DNA of 52,512 bases from Novosphingobium umbonatum (GCF_004005905.1 NZ_SACO01000018.1:1-52512); one strand, 5' to 3'. Positions 25,922 to 35,078 are shown, numbered from the stretch's first letter. Made by a program: numbers and translations. Notes: generated by a model not told the origin, from the letters alone.

Positions 25922-27346
25922 TTACATACGCATTTTTGTGATGATTCTTGCGACCCGCCCTTGCAGCCTGCGCAGGCGCACCAGCGGCGTCACCATATCG
26001 GCCTGCCCCTCCACCATGCGCCGCACCAGCACTTCTACCGGACAGGGCAGCCGCGTCACCGGATCGAGATAGCGCGGGCACAGGATCAGGCTGGCGGCCA
26101 CCAGAGCATCAAGGCCAAGTTGTCGCCCGCGCCTTTCAGGGGTAGGCGCCAGATCCTGTGTCAGCCCCCATCCGGCATAGAAGGGCACGCCATGGGTCAC
26201 CACCGGCACGCCTTGCAGCAAAGCCTCGAAACCGGCCTGTGAGGAAATCACATGCAGCCCGTCCACCTCGCCCAGCAGGCGCGACAGCGGGGCGTGGCGT
26301 TCGATAGCATCGGCCAAAGCCAGCGCCTGCGCATCGGGGATCGCTCCCTTACGATGGCCCGCCTCCACATCGGGATGCGGCTTGTAGATCAGCTCGGCGT
26401 CTGGCTCCATGGCGCGAGCGCGTTGCAGCAGGGACAGGTTGGTGTTGCCCGCCCCGCCCAGCAGCACGGCGCGGTCATCCTCCACCTGCCCGATCACCAG
26501 CAGGCGGCGCCTGGAGCGCGGCGGCAGCACGGGGGCGCCCGCCTGTGCCACCCCATATTTGCCCACGCCATGTTCCACCAGCATCGCCCGCAAGGCAGCC
26601 GCCCGCGTCAGCAATTCGGGCGGAAATTCATGCGTGCCCAGCACATTTTCCAGCAGGCTGGGGCGGGATGGATCGACATGGCTGCCCATCGGATCAATCA
26701 TGGCGGATAAAGGCGGCACGCAATCGGCGCCAAGGCCGGAGGAACGGATGAAGCCATCCTCCACCTCGCCCAGCTTTACCCCGACATCGGCCAGAGCCTT
26801 GCTCAGCGAGGCAGGTGCGCGCGCCACCCATGCCAGCGCCAGATCGCCGCTGCGCAAACCATCGCCGCAGCCAAAGGCCTTGGGGCATTGGCGATAGGGC
26901 ACCGGCCCGCTACCCGCCCAGAGCAAGGCGTCCAGCGTTTCCCGTTTCCAGCCCGCGATGCCGAAAACGGCGGTATAGGCGCGGTTGCACTCGATCAGCC
27001 GCCGCCATGCGCCCATCAAGCGCACCGCCTCCAGCCAGCCCAAGACCTCGCCGGTAAAGGGGCAGCGCGGATGCACGCCCTTGGTCAGCTTTTCAACCAC
27101 CGCCCTTGCCGCCTCACCGCCCATACGCAGGGCGCGGACCATGGCTGCCTCGGGATCATCGCGCAGACCCCGCGTCCAAGGGTCGGTCTCCGGCGCCCAA
27201 AAGGCCCCGCCCACGCGCTGCGCCACCATTTCGGCGGCCAAGGCATCGGCATCAAAAGGCAGCCCCTCCCCCGACACAACCAAAGCCCCCGCCCGATGGC
27301 GCGGGAAGGGCGGGATGCGCAGGAAATGAAGGGGCTGCTCGCTCAT
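25922..27346 (-). CDS. KpsC C-terminal-module-like Kdo transferase
   Basis: In group 2 capsules KpsC extends the poly-Kdo linker on lysophosphatidylglycerol. E. coli KpsC carries two glycosyltransferase modules; this 474-residue protein matches the second. It has VEDGFIRSSGLGADCVPPLS, GQVEDDRAVLLGG, LIYKPHPDVEAGHRKG and SSQAGFEALLQGVPVV-THGVPFYAGWGLTQD. A 120-residue N-terminal part is unlike E. coli KpsC. Two usually conserved stretches differ: the GIYYD-type motif reads GSHVD and LSKYN reads VGKYG. The first module is a separate gene at 35282-36214. Its ATG overlaps the kdsA stop by 4 bp (27343-27346), so it is the last gene of the Kdo operon. Confidence 0.8.
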   Translation of the reverse strand: MSEQPLHFLRIPPFPRHRAGALVVSGEGLPFDADALAAEMVAQRVGGAFWAPETDPWTRGLRDDPEAAMVRALRMGGEAARAVVEKLTKGVHPRCPFTGEVLGWLEAVRLMGAWRRLIECNRAYTAVFGIAGWKRETLDALLWAGSGPVPYRQCPKAFGCGDGLRSGDLALAWVARAPASLSKALADVGVKLGEVEDGFIRSSGLGADCVPPLSAMIDPMGSHVDPSRPSLLENVLGTHEFPPELLTRAAALRAMLVEHGVGKYGVAQAGAPVLPPRSRRRLLVIGQVEDDRAVLLGGAGNTNLSLLQRARAMEPDAELIYKPHPDVEAGHRKGAIPDAQALALADAIERHAPLSRLLGEVDGLHVISSQAGFEALLQGVPVVTHGVPFYAGWGLTQDLAPTPERRGRQLGLDALVAASLILCPRYLDPVTRLPCPVEVLVRRMVEGQADMVTPLVRLRRLQGRVARIITKMRM

Positions 27347-28185
27347 GATTTAACGGCGCGGTCCACCGCCAGCACGCCGCGCAGAAAGCCTTCCAGATCG
27401 GCCAAGGGCAGAGCGCAAGGGCCATCGCACAGCGCCTGCGAGGGATCGGGATGCGCCTCCAGAAACAGGCCCGCAATGCCCACCGCCACGCCCGAACGCG
27501 CCAGCACCAAGGCCTGCGATCCGCGCCCGTCGGCACTATCGGCGCGACCGCCGGGGCGCTGCAAGGCATGGGTCACGTCAAACACCACCGGCCCCATGTC
27601 CTTCATCAGGTCCATGCCCAGCATGTCGACAATCAGATTGTTATAGCCAAAGCAGCTGCCGCGCTCGCCCAGCAGCACGCGATCATTGCCCGCCTCCGCG
27701 CATTTGGCGATGATGTGGCGCATTTCCTGCGGCGCAATGAATTGCGGCTTTTTCACATGCACCATGGCGCCGGTTTGCGCGATGGCGCGGACCAGATCGG
27801 TCTGACGCGCAAGGAAAGCGGGCACTTGCAGAATATCGGCCACTTGCGCCACCGCCTCGGCCTGATGCGGTTCATGCACATCGGTCAGCACCGGAACGTC
27901 GAAAGTCTCGCGCACTTCCTGCAACAGGCGCATGCCTTCCTCCAGCCCCGGGCCACGGAAAGAGCTGAGCGAGGAACGGTTGGCCTTGTCGAAACTGGCC
28001 TTGAACACATAGGGCACGCCCAGAGCCTGCGTCACGCGGACAAAATGTTCGGCCACGCGCAGCAAAATGTCGCGCCCCTCGATCACATTCATGCCGCCGA
28101 TCAGCACCAGAGGCTGGTCATTCCCGAAGGAAATCTGGTCATTCAGGCGCAATATGGACGGGTTTTCGTGTGATTTTGCAGTCAT
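27343..28185 (-). CDS. kdsA: Kdo-8-phosphate synthase
   Basis: KdsA condenses arabinose-5-phosphate with phosphoenolpyruvate to Kdo-8-phosphate. Motifs visible in the 280 residues are IGGMNVIEGRDILL, YVFKASFDKANRSS, VPVLTDVHEPHQAEAVA, VHVKKPQFIAP, ERGSCFGYNNLIVDM, and a C-terminal GIAGLFLEAHPDP. The Asn in GGMNV marks the metal-independent class, as in E. coli. It sits between kdsB and the KpsC-like gene, so the CMP-Kdo it leads to is expected to feed the capsule linker. The gap to kdsB is 27 bp. Confidence 0.95.
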   Translation of the reverse strand: MTAKSHENPSILRLNDQISFGNDQPLVLIGGMNVIEGRDILLRVAEHFVRVTQALGVPYVFKASFDKANRSSLSSFRGPGLEEGMRLLQEVRETFDVPVLTDVHEPHQAEAVAQVADILQVPAFLARQTDLVRAIAQTGAMVHVKKPQFIAPQEMRHIIAKCAEAGNDRVLLGERGSCFGYNNLIVDMLGMDLMKDMGPVVFDVTHALQRPGGRADSADGRGSQALVLARSGVAVGIAGLFLEAHPDPSQALCDGPCALPLADLEGFLRGVLAVDRAVKS

Positions 28186-28212
28186 AAACCGACTATGCGC
28201 GTTTACCCGTGC

Positions 28213-29010
28213 TCAGTCGAGACCCCGTGCCGCCAAAATTGCCTCGATCGCGGGCACATCCTGCGGATTGTTGAGTTCGATGCAATCCCAGCCCACCGGA
28301 TCATGGGTGACCACTTGAATAGGGGCAGCCCCTTCCAGAAAGCGCAATTGCTCCAGCCCTTCCAGATCCTCCAGCGACGAAGGCTGCTGCGCGGCATACC
28401 AGCGCAGGGCATCGGGGCGATAGGCATAAAGCCCCAGATGCAGGCGCATCCGTTCATGCTTGGCCTCCAGCGCATCGGGCAGATAGGGCAGCAGGCGCTT
28501 GGAGAAATAGAGCGCGCGGCCATCCTGCGCGGTGACCACGGTGGTGCCCCCCACCCGCCCCTCGGCGGCGTCACGCGCCAAATGGGCATAGGTGGTGGCG
28601 CTGGTTCGCAGGGCGGCGGTGGCCATGGCGGCATGGGGCGCAGCCGCCAATGCGGCCACCAGATCGGGGATGATCCATGCAGGGGTCAGCGGCGCATCGC
28701 CTTGCAGGTTCACCACCACATCCACTTCTGGCAATTGCGATAAAGTGGCGGCGCAGCGTTCGGTGCCATTGCGGCAAGTGCTGGGCGTCATCACCACTTG
28801 CCCGCCAAAGGCCCGCACCGCATCGGCAATGCCGTCATCATCTGTGGCGACGAAAACACCCGCCGCGCCTTTTACCTCACATGCCGCGCGCCAGCTCCGC
28901 TCGATCAGGCTGCGCGCCTGCCCGCTGGCGCCGCGCAGCATGGCCAAAGGCTTGCCCGGATAGCGCGTGGAGGCGAAACGGGCCGGAATGACAATCGCGA
29001 AACTGGTCAT
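28213..29010 (-). CDS. kdsB: CMP-Kdo synthetase
   Basis: KdsB activates Kdo with CTP. The family start AIVIPARFASTRYPGKPLA is clear. It is followed by VFVATDDDGIADAVRAFGG, TPSTCRNGTERCA, VVVNLQGDAPLT and YFSKRLLPYLP, and later LHLGLYAYRPDAL. The family usually reads GDEPL where this protein reads GDAPL, a substitution at a normally conserved acidic residue that is worth checking. The 265 residues are slightly longer than usual. It lies 7 bp after kdsD and 27 bp before kdsA in one operon. Confidence 0.92.
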   Translation of the reverse strand: MTSFAIVIPARFASTRYPGKPLAMLRGASGQARSLIERSWRAACEVKGAAGVFVATDDDGIADAVRAFGGQVVMTPSTCRNGTERCAATLSQLPEVDVVVNLQGDAPLTPAWIIPDLVAALAAAPHAAMATAALRTSATTYAHLARDAAEGRVGGTTVVTAQDGRALYFSKRLLPYLPDALEAKHERMRLHLGLYAYRPDALRWYAAQQPSSLEDLEGLEQLRFLEGAAPIQVVTHDPVGWDCIELNNPQDVPAIEAILAARGLD

Positions 29011-29017
29011 CTTGGCT

Positions 29018-30031
29018 TCAGCTCAGGCCCAATTGCAGCAGGTCGTGAATATGCACGATGCCAACGGGACGTTTCGACCGCGCCGGATCGCCGCACTTCA
29101 CCACAAAGGCCGCCGTGATTTTCTCGTCATTGAGGAATTGCAGCACATCTCCCGCCAGCATGTCCGAAGGGATCGAGCGCGGGCTACGCGTCATCACCTG
29201 AGCCGCCGTGGCATGGGCCAGCATGGCAAAATGACGACGCAAATCGCCATCGGTGATCACACCGCAAAGGTCACCCACTTCATCCACCACACCGGCCAGA
29301 CCGAAACGGCCATTGGTGATCACCGAGACGACCTCGGCCATGGGTGTGTGTCGTTCCACCAGTGGCAAAGCAGAAGGGCCCTGCATCACCTCGGCCACAG
29401 GAGTCAGCCGCAGGCCGATCGAACCGCCCGGGTGCAGCGCACGGATGCGGCTTTGCGTTACGCCGCGCGCCTGCATCACCGATAGCGCCAATGCATCGCC
29501 CAAGGCCAGTTGCAGCGTGGTGGAGGTGGTGGGCGCCATGCTGCCCTCGCAAGCCTCGGCCACGGGCGGCAGGGTGAGCAGCACATTGACCGCCTCGCCC
29601 ACCATGGATTCGGGATCGGACACGATACCGATCATTTTGAGGCCCATCGCCTGCGCATGGGCGATCACGGGGCGCAATTCGCGCGTATTGCCCGAATTGG
29701 AAATCAGCACCAGAACGTCGCCCTGCACCATCATGCCCAGATCGCCATGGGCAGCCTCGGCCGGATGCAGGAAAACCGAGGGCGAGCCGGTAGCCGACAG
29801 GGTGGCCGACATTTTACGCCCGACATGGCCCGATTTGCCCATGCCGCACACCACCACGCGGCGGCGGCAATGGATGATCAGCGAGCAAGCCTCGGCAAAG
29901 GCCTCATCCAGCGAACGGGCCAAAAGATCCAGTCCGTCGCGCTCCTGTCTGATTACTTCGCGCCCACGTTCCAGCGCAGAATAAGCGTCAAAACCGGCCC
30001 CCAGCGTAAACACAGAGCTCGTTTCGGTCAT
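29018..30031 (-). CDS. kdsD: Arabinose-5-phosphate isomerase (KdsD/KpsF)
   Basis: This enzyme converts ribulose-5-phosphate to arabinose-5-phosphate, the first step to Kdo. It has an N-terminal SIS domain (VVVCGMGKSGHVGRKMSATL, LHPAEAAHGDLGM, VLISNSGNTRELRPV) and two C-terminal CBS domains (GRFGLAGVVDEVGDLCGVI, TDGDLRRH). ATG 30031 starts MTETSSVFTL and gives 337 residues, close to the family norm; the frame is open to 30061. It is the first gene of the Kdo operon kdsD-kdsB-kdsA-kpsC-like. The Kdo-8-phosphate phosphatase KdsC is not in this window. Confidence 0.93.
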   Translation of the reverse strand: MTETSSVFTLGAGFDAYSALERGREVIRQERDGLDLLARSLDEAFAEACSLIIHCRRRVVVCGMGKSGHVGRKMSATLSATGSPSVFLHPAEAAHGDLGMMVQGDVLVLISNSGNTRELRPVIAHAQAMGLKMIGIVSDPESMVGEAVNVLLTLPPVAEACEGSMAPTTSTTLQLALGDALALSVMQARGVTQSRIRALHPGGSIGLRLTPVAEVMQGPSALPLVERHTPMAEVVSVITNGRFGLAGVVDEVGDLCGVITDGDLRRHFAMLAHATAAQVMTRSPRSIPSDMLAGDVLQFLNDEKITAAFVVKCGDPARSKRPVGIVHIHDLLQLGLS

Positions 30032-30271
30032 CACCCAACATTTCCCCCCAAAGCGCGCCACTCCATTTCGACGACTTCACCCTCAACCGAGGTAAATGCA
30101 CAAAGAAGGCATGAGAGCCGACCACGCGAGAATCATCAAAATGCACAACAGACCGCTTCTTCGGCGCAGTAATACTAGGGAAAATCCCTATCACCCCCGC
30201 GCCACTCCACGCCGGAATTACATCTTCCAACGCGCCAAGCATAGCCTTATCGGCACCAACAGGATAGGGGT

Positions 30272-31120
30272 TTAGCCAGAAATGTTCTGGATCAAAAGGT
30301 AATGTGCGCCGGAAACCGCTGAAATCCGGTCCAAACCGGCCGCATTTATACAGGAACCAAGTGGCAAAAGCTGCTTGTCGCAACAGATGCCCTCATCCAT
30401 GGGGACGACCAACAAAGGCCTATCGCCATAAACATCGGCCAGCGCGGCATCGGGCGCACCTGTCACGCGATGCAGGCGGAAATAGGGGCCTTTCACCAGT
30501 TCCACCGTGCCTTCTTCGGGCACATGGCGATGCCAGCGGGCCAGATCATAGGCATCGCCCAAGGCTACAGCCACCGCCTCGTCCAGATGCAGGGCACGCG
30601 GACGGCCATAGTCATAGAGGCGATAGGTGATATCGCTGTTCTGCTGTACCTCGATCACGCTGACGCCAGCGCCAATCGCATGCACTGTGTTGGCAGGAAT
30701 GTAAAAGAAATCGCCCACGCGCACATCGTGCCAGACCAAAGCCTGTTCGATGCTGCCATCCAGCGCGGCGGCGCGCATGGCGTCGGCATCCATCGGCTGG
30801 GCGAATCCGATACCCAGCTTGGCCCCCTCCTCTGCCGCGACCACCAGCCAGCATTCTTCCTTGCCCTGACGCCCGATACCCTGCGCGATGGTTTGTTCGT
30901 CGTTGGGATGAACCTGCACCGACAATTTTTCCGAGGTGAAAATATATTTCACCAACAGATCGGGCTGCTCTGCGGGAGGCTCAAACCAGATCTCGCCGAT
31001 CGTCTCGCCCACAGGGGCCGTGAAGGGCTCGGGCAGTCGCGCACAGCCCCAGGGCTTGGCCACATGCCGCACCGGTAACAGACAGGGATCGGCCAGAGGA
31101 TGGGCGAAAATCTCACTCAC
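30272..31120 (-). CDS. manA: Mannose-6-phosphate isomerase, class I
   Basis: ManA interconverts fructose-6-phosphate and mannose-6-phosphate. The metal-binding block LSVQVHPNDEQ and the GKEECWLVV motif are present, as is the cupin stretch VGDFFYIPANTVHAIGAG. It is short (282 residues) but complete. It starts with GTG at 31120, overlapping the manC stop as GTGA (31117-31120), so translation is coupled to manC. The two enzymes supply precursors for GDP-mannose-derived sugars of the capsule. A phosphomannomutase is not in the window. Confidence 0.9.
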   Translation of the reverse strand: MSEIFAHPLADPCLLPVRHVAKPWGCARLPEPFTAPVGETIGEIWFEPPAEQPDLLVKYIFTSEKLSVQVHPNDEQTIAQGIGRQGKEECWLVVAAEEGAKLGIGFAQPMDADAMRAAALDGSIEQALVWHDVRVGDFFYIPANTVHAIGAGVSVIEVQQNSDITYRLYDYGRPRALHLDEAVAVALGDAYDLARWHRHVPEEGTVELVKGPYFRLHRVTGAPDAALADVYGDRPLLVVPMDEGICCDKQLLPLGSCINAAGLDRISAVSGAHYLLIQNISG

Positions 31121-32163
31121 TGGTTAGAGGCACCCTTGAGCTTGCCCACCTTCTGCACACCGGCGGAACTGGTGACCAGCACATCCTTGCCATCCACCAC
31201 CACGATCACGCCTTCCAGCCCGATCACCGAGACGCGCGGCCCATCGCTGTCCACCATCACTTCACGGCAATCGACCAGCTCGGCCGGACCATGCACGGAA
31301 TTGCCATGGTTATCCTTGGGCCGCGCTTCATACAGCGCATCCCAGCTACCGATATCCGACCATGCCATATCCACCGGCACCATGGCGGCGCGCTCGGTCT
31401 TTTCCATCACGGCATAGTCAATCGAATCGCTTTCCGTGGCCATGAAGGCTTCGGCATCGGGGTGGAAACGCTGCCCCTCATCCTTGCCCTCGGCGACCGA
31501 AGCGGCCACCGCCTGCGCGATGCCGGGGCGGAATTTGGCCAATTCGGCCAGAAAATCACCGGCGCGAAAGGTGAAGATACCGCCGTTCCAGCTGTAATTG
31601 CCCTCCGACAGGAACTGCATCGCACGTTCCAGATTGGGCTTTTCCACGAAATTGGCGATGCGGAAGCCTGACCCGTCGATATCCTCGCCACGGCGGATGT
31701 AGCCAAAGCCGGTTTCAGGCGCGGTCGGCTCGATGCCCAAGGCCACCAGCCAGCCTTCCTGCGCCAGCTTGGCCGCCGATTTCACCGCCGCGACAAAGGC
31801 GTTGGGCTTGCCGATAAAATGGTCCGAAGGGCATACCAGCATGACCTGTTCGGGCGCCAGACGCTGCGCCGCCAGCGCGATGGCCGCAGCGGTGTTACGG
31901 GCTGCCGGTTCGACAATGATCTGCGCATCGGGGGCAAAAGAGAGCTGCTCCTCCACATGCGCCAAATGCTTGGCACCGGTAACGATCAGCGGCGCAGTGA
32001 ACAGCGAGCGATCCGAAACGCGGCGCAGGCTTTCCTCGAACAAAGTGTTCTGACCCACCAGCGGCAGGAACGGCTTGGGCTTGACCGCACGACTGCGCGG
32101 CCAGAGTCGCGTTCCACTGCCACCACACAAGATCACGGGCGTTATCGTGAGCATAGGGATCAT
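31117..32163 (-). CDS. manC: Mannose-1-phosphate guanylyltransferase
   Basis: This enzyme makes GDP-mannose. The nucleotide-binding start ILCGGSGTRLWPRSR is followed by KPFLPLVGQNTLFEESL, VCPSDHFIGKPNAF, GFGYIRRGE, FVEKPNLERA and YSWNGGIFTFRA. With 348 residues it is the single-domain type without a fused isomerase; the isomerase is the next gene. It diverges from kpsS across a 426-bp AT-rich gap, which should hold the operon's promoter. Confidence 0.93.
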   Translation of the reverse strand: MIPMLTITPVILCGGSGTRLWPRSRAVKPKPFLPLVGQNTLFEESLRRVSDRSLFTAPLIVTGAKHLAHVEEQLSFAPDAQIIVEPAARNTAAAIALAAQRLAPEQVMLVCPSDHFIGKPNAFVAAVKSAAKLAQEGWLVALGIEPTAPETGFGYIRRGEDIDGSGFRIANFVEKPNLERAMQFLSEGNYSWNGGIFTFRAGDFLAELAKFRPGIAQAVAASVAEGKDEGQRFHPDAEAFMATESDSIDYAVMEKTERAAMVPVDMAWSDIGSWDALYEARPKDNHGNSVHGPAELVDCREVMVDSDGPRVSVIGLEGVIVVVDGKDVLVTSSAGVQKVGKLKGASNQ

Positions 32164-32589
32164 CTACTCTTTGATTCGGGCTGACGTTATGAGCATTCTA
32201 ACAAATTTTCCATTTATTTCAAATACTAACAAAAACCATGCTTGCCAATTTCGCAAATGCGATTGCGATTTGCACTCCGTGGCCCAAAATGAAATTTCTC
32301 AATCACCAAATTACGACACCAACATCATGACTGATCCAATTTAACTTCCACTTGCCAGAGCGGCAGATGCCTTGCCCGCCGCATGCCTGCAACCGGCCCT
32401 ATCACCTGCCCCTATCATCCGACCTTGCCATTTTGCCACAGGCCGCGCCCTTATCACAGCACGAACATGCCGCAAGTCACTGGACCAATCCGGCACAAAA
32501 GTCGCAAAAAGTCCAAAATCGGCTAACTGCCCAATGTAACCCCCAAATTACATCGGATTTCACCGATTAGGGGCTTGTCTTGATACAGC
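32164..32589. other. AT-rich divergent promoter region, manC / kpsS
   Basis: No gene is supported. The region drives manC leftward and kpsS rightward. It holds two inverted repeats: GCAAAT and ATTTGC around a 9-bp centre (32253-32273), and ATGTAA and TTACAT around an 8-bp centre (32534-32553, 36 bp before kpsS). Both sit where a regulator of capsule genes could bind, but their function is not shown. Confidence 0.5.
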
Positions 32590-33885
32590 ATGCCGCGCCA
32601 CAAGGCACAGGTAGATTCACGGCAAAACAGGTTGGCAGTGTTGGCTCCCCATAAAATTCGCCCTCACGCCCTGCAAAAACGCCACTTTCTGTTCCTGCAA
32701 GGACCGCCCGGGCCGTTTTTCCACGCTCTGGCCACCGCACTGGACGCAGCGGGGCATGGCGTTAGCCGTATCAACCTCAATGGTGGCGACCAGCATGACT
32801 GGCCCGACACCATCGGTGGACGGTCAGCCACCTGTTATCGCGCGCCCGCTTCGCGCTGGCCTTTGTTCATTGACCGTTACATGCGCGATCATGCCATCAC
32901 CGATCTGGTGCTGTTTGGCGATTGCCGCCCATTGCATATGGTGGCCCACCAAATGGCGCGTTTGGCCGATATACGGGTCCATGTGTTCGAAGAAGGCTAT
33001 ATCCGGCCCAACTGGCTAACGCTGGAGCGGGACGGGGTGAACGGCCATTCGCGCCTGCCACGGGACCGGTCGAGCATGCTGGCTGCGGCGCAGGGCCTGC
33101 CCATGCCGCCCGATCTGCCCCCGATCGGCGCTTCACTGGGGCGACGCACCCGCGACACCTGGGGCTATTTCTCGCATATGGTGCTGGGCGCGGCTCTGCT
33201 GCGCTATCCTTTTTACCGCTCCCACCGCCCCGGTTCGATTGCGCTGGAAGGCATCGGCTGGGTGGTCAAACAAGCAACCCGCAACCGCCGACAAATTCAG
33301 ACAAAGGAAACGCTGAGGGCGCTGGAGGGGCAAGACTTCTTTCTCTTTCCCCTGCAACTATCCTCCGATTATCAAATCCGCGTCCATTCCCCCTTCTCCT
33401 CGATGCGACAGGCCTCCGATTACGTGCTGGCCAGTTTTGCCGCCCATGCGCCGCAGGGGATGAGGCTGGTGATCAAGGAACACCCGCTGGATTTCTCGCT
33501 GTTCAACTGGCGATCCTATGTGCGCGACCGCGCCAGGTCGCTGGGACTGGGCGACAGGCTGGTGCATCTGGCGGGCGGGGATCTGGCCACGCTGGCGCAG
33601 CAATCGCGCGGCATGGTGCTGGTCAATTCCACCTCGGCCACATTCGGACTGGCCAGCGGTGTGCCGGTCAAGGCGCTGGGCACGGCAATCTATGCGATGG
33701 AAGGCATCACCGACCAACAACCTCTGGGCCGATTCTGGGGCGCCCCCACCCCGCCGGACAGCGCCACCTATGATGCCTTCTGCCGCCTGCTCCACCACCG
33801 CTGTCTGGTGCGCGGCGGACTGGCCAGCCAATCCGCCATCGCCATTTTGATCAGCAATGCCGTGGAGCGCCTGCTGGCCGGATAG
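32590..33885 (+). CDS. kpsS: Capsule Kdo-linker transferase KpsS
   Basis: KpsS is expected to add the first Kdo to lysophosphatidylglycerol in ABC-transporter capsules. The hallmark FLFLQGPPGPFFHALATAL appears near residue 35, followed by VLFGDCRPLHMVAHQMA, VHVFEEGYIRPNWLTLE, LFPLQLSSDYQIRVHSPF, RLVIKEHPLDFSLFNW and VLVNSTSATFGLASGVPVKALG. The 431 residues are within the usual range. The first 30 residues before the hallmark are basic and may not all be translated; ATG 32590 has no strong ribosome-binding site. It works in sequence with the split KpsC modules. Confidence 0.9.
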   Translation: MPRHKAQVDSRQNRLAVLAPHKIRPHALQKRHFLFLQGPPGPFFHALATALDAAGHGVSRINLNGGDQHDWPDTIGGRSATCYRAPASRWPLFIDRYMRDHAITDLVLFGDCRPLHMVAHQMARLADIRVHVFEEGYIRPNWLTLERDGVNGHSRLPRDRSSMLAAAQGLPMPPDLPPIGASLGRRTRDTWGYFSHMVLGAALLRYPFYRSHRPGSIALEGIGWVVKQATRNRRQIQTKETLRALEGQDFFLFPLQLSSDYQIRVHSPFSSMRQASDYVLASFAAHAPQGMRLVIKEHPLDFSLFNWRSYVRDRARSLGLGDRLVHLAGGDLATLAQQSRGMVLVNSTSATFGLASGVPVKALGTAIYAMEGITDQQPLGRFWGAPTPPDSATYDAFCRLLHHRCLVRGGLASQSAIAILISNAVERLLAG

Positions 33886-33887
33886 GG

Positions 33888-35078
33888 TTAGATCGTGCCC
33901 GTGTTGACCAAGGCGCCCTGCACGGCGACGATCGGGCTGAACATCTGGCTCACCAACTGGATCAGCTTGGACGGCTGATTGGCGGCGGCATTGCCGACAT
34001 AGAGCACATCCTTGTCCCGCATCATGAAGCGCTGGGCCAGAAACACGCTGCCCGGATTCATCATGTTGATGTGATAGACGGTCGGCTTCTCAACCCCTTG
34101 CCCGTCCTTTTCAAAGCGGAATACGAAGACCGCCTTGGCATCGCCCAGATTGGGATTGGGTCCACCGGCCTGCGCCAATGCCTCGGCCAGCGAATTGGCC
34201 GGCGCCGTGAAGTTCAATTGCTCCACCCGCCCCGCTGCGCCCAGCACCGCGAAAGTCTGTGGACGCTTGATCAGATCAATCCGGTCGGCAGGATGCACGC
34301 GCATGGTTGATTGCGGGCCGCTCATCACTTCGGCCAGACGGAATTCCTGACGCAAGCCAGCGCGTGTGATCTGCACCGCAATATCCTTGGCCTCGCCGCG
34401 ATAGCCACCGGCCAGAGCGATCACCTCGCTCAATGTCTCGCGGTTGGTGCTGAGCACCAGACGGCCAGGACGCGCCAATTCGCCGCCCAGAATCACGCTG
34501 TTGGTCAGCGATTGCGACAGGTTGACCACCACTTGCGGATCTTGCGAAAGACCGCGCAAGCCGCGCCGGATCATATCCGCCAGTTCACCAGTAGTATGGC
34601 CTGCGGCACGCAAACGCCCCACGAAAGGCACGAAAATCTCGCCCTTATCGTCCACACGCAACGCGGGCAGGCGCTCGGCCTGCGCCGAACCGGTGCTGGA
34701 TGCCGCACCGGCGGCGCTGACGCGACTGCCTGCGAACAAGGTCACACCCGCTTCATAAATCTGCACATCCAGCACATCACCCTGCCCCACCAGATCGGTC
34801 GGCGAAGGCAGCGTATCATCGGCAAATTGCGGCGCCGATGCAGGAGCGGCAGGCAATTGCGCCACATTGGCGACAGAAATGATCTTGAACTGCGGCTCGC
34901 CACCTTCCTCGGTGGCGCGGAAAACCTGACGGCCCGTGGGGCCGCTGATCGGCAGGCTGGCACAGCCCGAGAGCAAGGCCACACCGAGCAAAGCCAGCCC
35001 CACCTTCCCCTGCGCCATGACCCGACGCGGGCCATTCGCCATCAAGCCAGTAGGAGCCTTCATCATCCAATGAGCCAT
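33888..35078 (-). CDS. Outer-membrane polysaccharide export lipoprotein (OPX, Wza/KpsD-like)
   Basis: This forms the outer-membrane channel of the capsule exporter. A lipobox LLSGC puts the lipidated Cys at residue 39 from ATG 35078, where AAGG stands upstream; ATG 35018 would give a more usual 19-residue signal. A polysaccharide-export domain follows (LVGQGDVLDVQIYEAG, GEIFVPFVGRLRAAGHTTGELADMI) and then SLBB-like repeats (VILGGELARPGRLVLS, FAVLGAAGRVEQLNF). It stands alone on the minus strand between kpsS and the KpsC N-module gene. With kpsE, kpsM and kpsT it completes a trans-envelope export machine. Confidence 0.9.
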   Translation of the reverse strand: MAHWMMKAPTGLMANGPRRVMAQGKVGLALLGVALLSGCASLPISGPTGRQVFRATEEGGEPQFKIISVANVAQLPAAPASAPQFADDTLPSPTDLVGQGDVLDVQIYEAGVTLFAGSRVSAAGAASSTGSAQAERLPALRVDDKGEIFVPFVGRLRAAGHTTGELADMIRRGLRGLSQDPQVVVNLSQSLTNSVILGGELARPGRLVLSTNRETLSEVIALAGGYRGEAKDIAVQITRAGLRQEFRLAEVMSGPQSTMRVHPADRIDLIKRPQTFAVLGAAGRVEQLNFTAPANSLAEALAQAGGPNPNLGDAKAVFVFRFEKDGQGVEKPTVYHINMMNPGSVFLAQRFMMRDKDVLYVGNAAANQPSKLIQLVSQMFSPIVAVQGALVNTGTI

